A stretch of DNA of 64,000 nt from Hymenobacter canadensis. Its GTDB lineage: Bacteria > Bacteroidota > Bacteroidia > Cytophagales > Hymenobacteraceae. This document shows positions 58,712 to 64,000 of this stretch, piece by piece. The notes under the pieces were generated by a model. That model ran no database searches, had not been told where the DNA came from, and saw only the letters and a list, made by a program, of their open reading frames with translations. The stretch lies in NCBI RefSeq assembly GCF_027359925.1, contig NZ_CP114767.1, positions 2,914,001 through 2,978,000 on the forward strand, read 5' to 3'. Position 1 is the first letter of the stretch. Every line of letters starts with the position of its first letter. Position numbers and translations under genes: made by a program.

Positions 58712-59164
58712 TCAGGCAGCCGGCGGGGCCAAGTCTTTGTGCATCAGAAAGTGCGCCACGGTACCGAACAGCGTGTGCGACGGCGCCTGCACTGTGTAGC
58801 CGAGCCGGGTGTAGAAGGGCACGGCTGCCTCGCGGGCGTGCAGCACCATGCGGCAGTAGTGGTGCTGCCGGGCGGCAGCCTCTAAGTGGTGCAGCAGCTG
58901 CCGGCCCACGCCCTGGCCCTGCTGCCCCGGCGCCACGGCCATAAAGCGCACCTGCCCCGTGGCCGGGCCGGCAGCCTGCAGCATGGCCACCCCGGCCGCC
59001 TGGCCGCTGTCGTCCAGGGCCAGGGCGTGCACGGTGGTGGGCAGGGTATCTTCCGGCACGCGCTCCGAGCCTTCGGGCTGCTGCCAGGGCTGGCGCAGCA
59101 CCGCGTAGCGGAGGCGGTAGTAGGCGGCCCAGTGGGCGGGGGTTTGGGGTGTCAGCAGGAGCAT
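58712..59164 (-). CDS. GNAT family N-acetyltransferase
   Basis: A 150-residue acetyl-CoA-dependent transferase. The GNAT core is evident: VRFMAVAPGQQGQGVGRQLLHHLEAAARQ is the acetyl-CoA-binding loop (V/I-x-x-x-Q/R-x-x-G-x-G/A pattern), then MVLHAREAAVPFYTRLGY and a final FLMHKDL. The substrate is unknown. ATG 59164 is chosen because MLLLTPQTPAHWAAYYRLRY is a natural GNAT N-terminus. It is 102 bp upstream of the thioesterase on the same strand and may be cotranscribed. Confidence 0.88.
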   Translation of the reverse strand: MLLLTPQTPAHWAAYYRLRYAVLRQPWQQPEGSERVPEDTLPTTVHALALDDSGQAAGVAMLQAAGPATGQVRFMAVAPGQQGQGVGRQLLHHLEAAARQHHYCRMVLHAREAAVPFYTRLGYTVQAPSHTLFGTVAHFLMHKDLAPPAA

Positions 59165-59311
59165 GTTGGCGGGGTGGCGGGCAGGAGCTGGCGCAAGGAT
59201 ACTCAAAAACGGGAGCCCGCCAATCAGCCCTCCCTTCTTACCTTTACGGCCCGCGCCAACCACCGCGCCGGTTTGGCGTACTGCCTTTCACTTCCTTCTT
59301 TTCTTCTCCCC

Positions 59312-59809
59312 ATGGCATCCTTCGATATCGTCAGCAAAGTAGACCCGCAAACCCTGGAAAACGCCGTGAATACGGCGCAGAAAGAACTGCAGACCCGGTA
59401 CGACCTCCGCGACACCAAAGGCGGTATTGAGCTCAACAAGAAAGAAAACACCATCCTGCTCAGTTCCGAAAACTCCATGCGTGTGAAAGCACTGGAAGAT
59501 ATTCTGCTGGGCCGCGTGGTGAAGCAGGGCATCGACGGCACGGCCCTCGACTTTTCGGCTGAGGAGCAAGCCAGCGGCCAGCTCATCAAGAAAACCATCA
59601 AGGTGCGCGCCGGCCTCGACAAAGAAGTGGGCCGCAAAATCAGCAAGGCCATCAAGGATGCCAAGCTGAAAGTGGATGTGCAGATGCAGGACGACCAGAT
59701 GCGCGTAACAGCCAAGAAAATCGACGACCTGCAGGGCGTAATTGCGCTGCTGCGCCAGAGCTCCGCCGACATCGGCCAGCCGCTCCAATTCGTGAACATG
59801 AAAAGCTAA
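59312..59809 (+). CDS. YajQ family nucleotide-binding protein
   Basis: A 165-residue cytosolic protein of the YajQ family (DUF520), with the characteristic SFDIVSKVD start, ENAVNTAQKELQTRYDLRDTKGGIEL, and a C-terminal KIKDAKLKVDVQMQDDQMRVTAKKIDDLQGVI. Members bind nucleotides, and in other bacteria have been reported as cyclic-di-GMP effectors or RNA-binding factors. It starts at ATG 59312, and a TAccTTTA sequence (59237 region) is one mismatch from a -7 box. Confidence 0.93.
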   Translation: MASFDIVSKVDPQTLENAVNTAQKELQTRYDLRDTKGGIELNKKENTILLSSENSMRVKALEDILLGRVVKQGIDGTALDFSAEEQASGQLIKKTIKVRAGLDKEVGRKISKAIKDAKLKVDVQMQDDQMRVTAKKIDDLQGVIALLRQSSADIGQPLQFVNMKS

Positions 59810-59825
59810 CTGATGCGCTGATTTT

Positions 59826-59918
59826 TGATGTGTTGATGTGCTGCACCGGCACATCAATACATCGAAAATCCGCACATCAGCCATCAACATATCGGCACAT
59901 CACCCAATCAGCACATCA
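59826..59918 (+). repeat. GCACATCA direct repeats with a hairpin in the TerC leader
   Basis: Four GCACATCA copies start at 59849, 59872, 59895 and 59911 (spacing 23, 23 and 16). Inverted copies (TGATGTG) lie at 59826-59841. Bases 59826-59841 and 59849-59864 form a 16-bp near-perfect stem. They fill most of the 113-base gap between yajQ and the TerC gene, and may form a 5' leader structure. Confidence 0.7.
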
Positions 59919-59922
59919 CCTG

Positions 59923-60693
59923 ATGCATTTCGACTTCTCGGTTTTCTCCAACCCACAAACCTGGGTCAGCTTGCTTACGCTGACGTTTATGGAAATTGTG
60001 TTGGGCATTGACAACATCATCTTCATCTCCATCATTGTCAACCGGCTGCCGCGCGAGCAACAGAAGCGGGGCCGCAGCATCGGGCTGCTGCTGGCGCTGC
60101 TGTGCCGCATTGGGCTGCTGCTAAGCATCAGCTGGATTGTGGGGCTGAAAGCCTCCCTGTTTACCGTCAATCTGCCCTGGATGACGGAGCCGTTCGGCGT
60201 GACCGGGCGCGACCTGATTCTGCTGGCCGGCGGCCTGTTCCTGATCGGGAAGAGTACCACCGAAATCCACACCAAGCTGCAGGGCGAGGAAGAGGAAACC
60301 GAAGCCGGCAAGGCAGGCGTCTCATTCGGCAGCGTGATTTTCCAAATCATCCTCATCGACATCGTGTTCAGCTTCGACTCCATCCTGACAGCCGTGGGCC
60401 TCGTGGATAACGTGCTGATCATGATTCTGGCCGTGATTCTGTCGATGGCAGTGATGCTGGTTTTCTCGGGTGTGGTGGCCGATTTCGTGAACCGTAACCC
60501 TACCATCAAGATGCTGGCCCTTTCCTTCCTGATTATGATTGGGGTGATGCTGGTGATGGAAGCATTCCACAAGGAAATCGAGAAAGGCTACGTGTACTTC
60601 GCCATGTTCTTCTCGCTGATTGTAGAGGTGCTCAACATGCGCCTGCGCAAGAAAACCGAGCCGGTCCACCTGCGCGACTCGCAGTACGACTAA
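59923..60693 (+). CDS. TerC family integral membrane protein
   Basis: A 256-residue polytopic membrane protein of the TerC family. Family patterns: LTLTFMEIVLGIDNIIFISIIVNRLP, GRDLILLAGGLFLIGKSTTEIH, IILIDIVFSFDSILTAVGLVDN and a long hydrophobic C-terminal part. The Asp-rich motifs in membrane segments are typical. TerC proteins are linked to tellurite resistance and to manganese export or metalation of exported proteins. I start at ATG 59923 (MHFDFSVFSNPQTW); the frame is open 31 codons upstream through the GCACATCA repeats. Confidence 0.92.
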   Translation: MHFDFSVFSNPQTWVSLLTLTFMEIVLGIDNIIFISIIVNRLPREQQKRGRSIGLLLALLCRIGLLLSISWIVGLKASLFTVNLPWMTEPFGVTGRDLILLAGGLFLIGKSTTEIHTKLQGEEEETEAGKAGVSFGSVIFQIILIDIVFSFDSILTAVGLVDNVLIMILAVILSMAVMLVFSGVVADFVNRNPTIKMLALSFLIMIGVMLVMEAFHKEIEKGYVYFAMFFSLIVEVLNMRLRKKTEPVHLRDSQYD

Positions 60694-60712
60694 CGCCAGA
60701 ACCACCCAGCGC

Positions 60713-60749
60713 AAAAGCGCCCGCAACTGTAGTTGCGGGCGCTTTTTTT
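60713..60749. terminator. Rho-independent terminator
   Basis: AAAAGCGCCCGCAACT (60713-60728) pairs with AGTTGCGGGCGCTTTT (60731-60746), followed by TTT, between TerC and the convergent DnaJ-domain gene. Confidence 0.92.
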
Positions 60750-60758
60750 GTGGATTAC

Positions 60759-61574
60759 TCAGCTACGAAGCAGTAGGTAGAGGTGAATGACACCCAGTGT
60801 TATGGCCATAGCCGCTGTATCAACAATGCGGCGATTTCCGGGAGGTGGCCAGCAGCCTATTGCCGCAACTACAGCCATAGTTGCCGGAAGAAAAAGCAAA
60901 TCATAAAACGTGTCGATAAAGATCCGACGGTCGGGGTCGGCGTTACCGGCCGGCCAAATAATGCGCGCCTGCTTAAATAGCGCGCTACATTCTACATCAA
61001 TCATTTCCCCTTCACGCAGCATATTCTGATCGAGGCGGAAATTCAGATCGGGAGTTTCGATGCGTACATATGAATCCAGGGTACCTCCTTTGCCCCGAAC
61101 AACGTGCTCTGTTACACGCCGCACCTCTTGATCTACATACTTGGTATTCCACTGCGAATCCAGCAGTAGCAACAGCGCACACAGTAACAGAGCCCAATTT
61201 ACACGCCGGGCCCAAGGCATATAGCGCGCATATTGTGCCGGATACGATGCCTGCACACGTGCGGCGGCTTCTGCTTTGCTAAGAGGCCTGCGTCGAAATC
61301 CGCGCCGACGCATGGCTGGGTCGGGGTGAGACTCAAAGGCAGCTTCCGGCGCTGGGTCTGGCTGTTGCAGGCGGGCCAGGGCCGCGTCATACGCCGCGCG
61401 GCGGGCAGGGTCGCTGAGCGTTTCGTACGCCTCGTTGATGGCCAGATAACGGCGGTGCTGCGCGGGGTCGGGGGTACGGTCGGGGTGGGTGCTCAGCACA
61501 AGGCGGCGGTAGGCCCGCCGAATGTCTTCGGGCGACGCCTGCGTACTCAGCTCCAATACGGCGTAGTAGCTCAC
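60759..61574 (-). CDS. DnaJ-domain membrane protein
   Basis: A 271-residue protein. Residues 1-65 are a J domain with the diagnostic HPD (STHPDRTPDP) between helices II and III, which stimulates DnaK ATPase. A Pro/Arg-rich linker follows, then a membrane segment (VNWALLLCALLLLLDS), a beta-rich region (about 140-220) and two C-terminal hydrophobic segments. It lacks the DnaJ Gly/Phe and zinc regions, so it is a specialised J-protein that may recruit DnaK to the membrane. Its start overlaps the stop of the upstream gene by 4 bases (ATGA), so translation is coupled. Confidence 0.87.
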   Translation of the reverse strand: MSYYAVLELSTQASPEDIRRAYRRLVLSTHPDRTPDPAQHRRYLAINEAYETLSDPARRAAYDAALARLQQPDPAPEAAFESHPDPAMRRRGFRRRPLSKAEAAARVQASYPAQYARYMPWARRVNWALLLCALLLLLDSQWNTKYVDQEVRRVTEHVVRGKGGTLDSYVRIETPDLNFRLDQNMLREGEMIDVECSALFKQARIIWPAGNADPDRRIFIDTFYDLLFLPATMAVVAAIGCWPPPGNRRIVDTAAMAITLGVIHLYLLLRS

Positions 61575-62002
61575 TGGCTGGCGCTCAGTTCAGCCACAGC
61601 GGCGGCCTGGTCCTGCACCCGGCGGGTAGCCAGCTCCAGCAGGCGGCGGTTCAGCTCGGGGCGTTGCGGGCGGTAGTAGCTCAGCTCGGCCGCCGTAAAC
61701 AGGCCGCACACCAGCCCGATGACGGTGTAGCGCAGTTTGGTATTGCGGGAAAGCAGCTCGGCCAATAGCCGCTCCTGCTCTGTAGCAGACGCCGCGGCCA
61801 ACGCTATGTGATGGTCGCGCACAAAATCGGCGACTACGGCCAGCAGCACGTCGTTCTGCAGTTTCAGCAGCGGGCGCAGGGTGTGGTGCAGAAAGTCGGC
61901 AACAGTGGCGTCGCCGGAGGCGGGCAGCAGCTGCGGCAACTGGGGGCGCAGGGCCAACAGCGCGGCATCGGGCCGGGCCGGGGAAGCAGAATCAGGTAGC
62001 AT
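61571..62002 (-). CDS. Protein of unknown function cotranscribed with the J protein
   Basis: A 143-residue mostly helical protein (LRPLLKLQNDVLLAVVADFVRDHH, AASATEQERLLAELLSRNTKLRYTVIGLVCGLFTAAELSYY). It may have one weak membrane-associated segment near IGLVCGLFTAAELS. No family was recognised. I choose ATG 62002 because upstream codons look like leader; the frame runs to 62095. The ATGA overlap with the J-protein gene suggests that the two products work together. Confidence 0.6.
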   Translation of the reverse strand: MLPDSASPARPDAALLALRPQLPQLLPASGDATVADFLHHTLRPLLKLQNDVLLAVVADFVRDHHIALAAASATEQERLLAELLSRNTKLRYTVIGLVCGLFTAAELSYYRPQRPELNRRLLELATRRVQDQAAAVAELSASQ

Positions 62003-62041
62003 CAGGGCGAGAGGAAAAGGAGGTAGAAAGCAGCAACAAAA

Positions 62042-62074
62042 AACCCGCCCGACTAGCTGCCGGGCGGGTTCTTT
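62042..62074 (-). terminator. Terminator after the M36 peptidase
   Basis: AACCCGCCCG (62042-62051) pairs with CGGGCGGGTT (62061-62070), with an A run below it (T run on the transcript), between the M36 gene and the 143-residue gene. Confidence 0.8.
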
Positions 62075-62128
62075 ATTTGGGGCATCCGGCAACACAAACT
62101 ACCGCAGAGGCGGCGTTTGTGCGTGCCA

Positions 62129-64000
62129 TTAGTGCTGCACCGATACTTTCTTGGTGATGGTGCCTTCGGAAGTCGTGACGCGTACTACATAGACGCCATT
62201 GGCCAGCTCGGCCGTGTTCACCTGCACACCGTTCTGCTGCAGCGAGGCGGCCGAAACCGACTGCGTGCGTACCACCTGGCCCATCAGGGTCAGCAGCTGC
62301 ACCGACACGGCGGTTTTGCTGCTCACCTGCGTGCGTACCAATACCTGGTCGCGGGCGGGGTTTGGATATACTTCCAGCATCTGCTCGCTCAAACGCTTGC
62401 TGGTGCTCAAAGCAGGTGGGGTAGCAAAACCAGCCGTGTTGTCGGTGGTGCTGGTAGATAGACCCTGGATGGCGTTGAAACCCATGCCGCGGCGGGCAAA
62501 TACCTGCCAGATCAGGGCAGAGTTGGCGGCACCGTTCAGTACGGAGTCAGCTTTCAGAATGGCATTGCGGCCGTCGAGGAAGCCCGGGCCGCAAGGCTGC
62601 AGCTTGAGGCCTTCCACCACGAGGCGCATGGCGATGTTGTTGCCCCCGGTGCTGGCTGTCAGGTCGGCATTGTAGCCATGTCGGCCGATCAAAGCCCAGT
62701 TCAGGTCCCATAGTGCGGTGCACCACACGTAGCCGATTGCGTGCTGCTGGCCAGTCGTGGCGCCATAGCCCGTCGTACCAATCAGCGCGTACGTCGACGG
62801 ATTGATGCTCATGTCGGTGCTATAGCGAGTGGGGCGAATGCCAGCGCCCGTGGTTGGCTCCGATGAAGCATAGGTACCAATACCGCGTCCTGTGGTGCCT
62901 ACGTCGCCCACCTTGGTGGTCAGCCAAAGACCGAAGAAGTCGCTCCAGCCTTCACCCATTTGCTCAGCATTGCCGAGGCAGCTGGAGTTGAGGCGGCCGC
63001 CGGTGAGGCGGTTGGAGATGCCGTGGCCGTATTCGTGGGCAATGATGCCGTTGTCGAAGTCACCGTCGCGGCGGGCCGAGGAGCCGGCCGTGATGGTCAC
63101 TGTCTGGCCGGCGTCAAGAGCCGCTTTCAGGCGGGTGCCTTCGTTGAAGCTGATGAACACCGAAGGAATACGTACCCCAACGGTATCCGGCGCCGCACCG
63201 CCCATGCTTATCAGGTTGGGTGCATTTGGAATGCTGTCCATCATGATAACCATGCGGGCGCCGGCATCCTGGGCATTTTTGATCTTGATACCGAAGCTGC
63301 ACTTGCCCCGACGGATCAAAGCAATGTTGCCGCTCACTGCGGCGGCGTTCACAAACGTAGTGTTGCAGCCACGCGTTGGCTGAGCAGAACCGTCGTTCAC
63401 CGCAACCAGGTTGCCGGTAACGGGGCCTACCCGATCCAACTTCCGGCCGAAAGTACCTTCGAGGGCAGTTAGCGGGCCAGCCAGCGTAGCGGGGGCCGTC
63501 ACGCGAACCTGCGTCTCACCCGTCCATTCGTACATCTGCATCCGGGGAGCAAATCCATCGTTGGGCGTCGAGAAGTTGGCATTGTTGCGGTTAGGCGTGG
63601 GCAGGCCCGCACCGTCCTGGGCCTGGGCCTGTACGGGGTCATTGCCGCCTGGCGTAACCACGCCGCCGGTGCTGGTGTAGTTCTTAAACTGGAAGTTACC
63701 GGCAACCTCCGTGAAGCCTTTGGTGGCCAGCACATCGTGCACGATGTTGCTCCAGTAAAATAGGTTGGTTACTGCGGCCTCTTTGTAGGCATCTGGCTGC
63801 AGCGTCTGGTCGAAGGGGAAGTCGAAAATCTGAGTGGCGCCGCCTTCCGGGCTGGTGCCCTTCTTGTAAACATTGGTGTTGTCGCGGTCCAGGTAGGCAT
63901 ACACGTTGTTGCCTTTGGCGTTGGTGGAGTCAGCGCCGGCCACGCCATTCACGTCGTGCCAGCCAAACGGCGAAAACGCCGCGTCGGCGGGATTTACCAC
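62129..64000 (-). CDS. M36 fungalysin-type metallopeptidase with PA and T9SS sorting domains, 5' truncated
   Basis: The frame runs off the end of the window, so the N-terminus (signal and propeptide) is missing; 623 residues are visible. A PA-type insert (IALIRRGKCSFGIKIKNAQDAGARMVIMM) precedes the zinc motif HEYGHGISNRL, with a downstream EQMGEGWSDFFGLW carrying the third ligand Glu, as in fungalysins (M36). The C-terminal 80 residues are a T9SS type A sorting domain (LEVYPNPARDQVLVRTQ, then GQVVRTQSVSA, and VNTAELANGVYVVRVTTSEGTITKKVSV). The protein is exported across the outer membrane by type IX secretion and likely degrades extracellular proteins. Confidence 0.93.
   Translation of the reverse strand: MVNPADAAFSPFGWHDVNGVAGADSTNAKGNNVYAYLDRDNTNVYKKGTSPEGGATQIFDFPFDQTLQPDAYKEAAVTNLFYWSNIVHDVLATKGFTEVAGNFQFKNYTSTGGVVTPGGNDPVQAQAQDGAGLPTPNRNNANFSTPNDGFAPRMQMYEWTGETQVRVTAPATLAGPLTALEGTFGRKLDRVGPVTGNLVAVNDGSAQPTRGCNTTFVNAAAVSGNIALIRRGKCSFGIKIKNAQDAGARMVIMMDSIPNAPNLISMGGAAPDTVGVRIPSVFISFNEGTRLKAALDAGQTVTITAGSSARRDGDFDNGIIAHEYGHGISNRLTGGRLNSSCLGNAEQMGEGWSDFFGLWLTTKVGDVGTTGRGIGTYASSEPTTGAGIRPTRYSTDMSINPSTYALIGTTGYGATTGQQHAIGYVWCTALWDLNWALIGRHGYNADLTASTGGNNIAMRLVVEGLKLQPCGPGFLDGRNAILKADSVLNGAANSALIWQVFARRGMGFNAIQGLSTSTTDNTAGFATPPALSTSKRLSEQMLEVYPNPARDQVLVRTQVSSKTAVSVQLLTLMGQVVRTQSVSAASLQQNGVQVNTAELANGVYVVRVTTSEGTITKKVSVQH

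Overview
The window looks like a chromosomal segment of a Bacteroidota bacterium close to Hymenobacter (Cytophagales). The evidence is the high G+C content (my impression is a little over 60%), Bacteroidota-type promoters (TTTG at -33, TAnnTTTG at -7), a secreted peptidase with a type IX secretion (T9SS) C-terminal sorting domain, PorT-like outer-membrane barrels, a fasciclin protein, and long palindromic intergenic repeats. No rRNA, prophage, insertion sequence, transposase or CRISPR array was seen. There are two tRNA genes, His(GTG) and Lys(TTT), both on the minus strand.

Layout. 0-8.2 kb: a 5'-truncated M61 peptidase, a lipoprotein, a PfkB kinase, tRNA-His, a DEAD-box helicase, a membrane protein, and a GNAT protein overlapping upp. 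8.4-16.3 kb: envelope genes (Wzi-like barrel, MsbA-like ABC exporter, three small membrane proteins, GmhA), then the YifB/ComM ATPase and tRNA-Lys. 16.7-24.6 kb: pyrD, a PagL-like lipid A deacylase, two related outer-membrane barrels, an M20 dipeptidase, two STAS-like proteins and plsY. 24.8-30.1 kb: one 1793-residue exported protein of unknown function. 30.4-38.8 kb: prmA, an OmpA-type lipoprotein split by a -1 frameshift at an A9 run, tpiA, a TspO-like protein, a third STAS-like protein and uvrA. 39-46 kb: a low-G+C exported gene, a small membrane protein, an SGNH hydrolase, DUF1905/YdeI, DUF4136, an orphan ABC ATPase, a TonB-C/MORN protein, fasciclin and a GAF protein.

46.4-51.4 kb is the accessory hot spot. 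An AAA/ABC-type ATPase is followed one base later by a DUF4276 (TOPRIM-like) protein on the plus strand. Facing it on the minus strand is a low-G+C pair, a second ATPase (OLD/DUF3696-like) and a PIN-domain nuclease, lying directly downstream of mfd. Between them are a helical protein of unknown function and about 12 tandem 21-bp repeats. Both pairs have the two-gene ATPase-plus-nuclease layout of anti-phage systems such as PARIS, Septu and OLD-type systems, so I infer a small defence island. The first ATPase carries an internal low-G+C segment, as if one domain had been exchanged.

51.5-64 kb: mfd, a YdjM-like membrane hydrolase, a NYN RNase fused to a cold-shock-like domain, a hotdog thioesterase, GNAT, YajQ, a TerC protein, a DnaJ-domain membrane protein and a 5'-truncated M36 fungalysin with a T9SS sorting domain. 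The intergenic spaces hold at least three families of long palindromes and many Rho-independent terminators.
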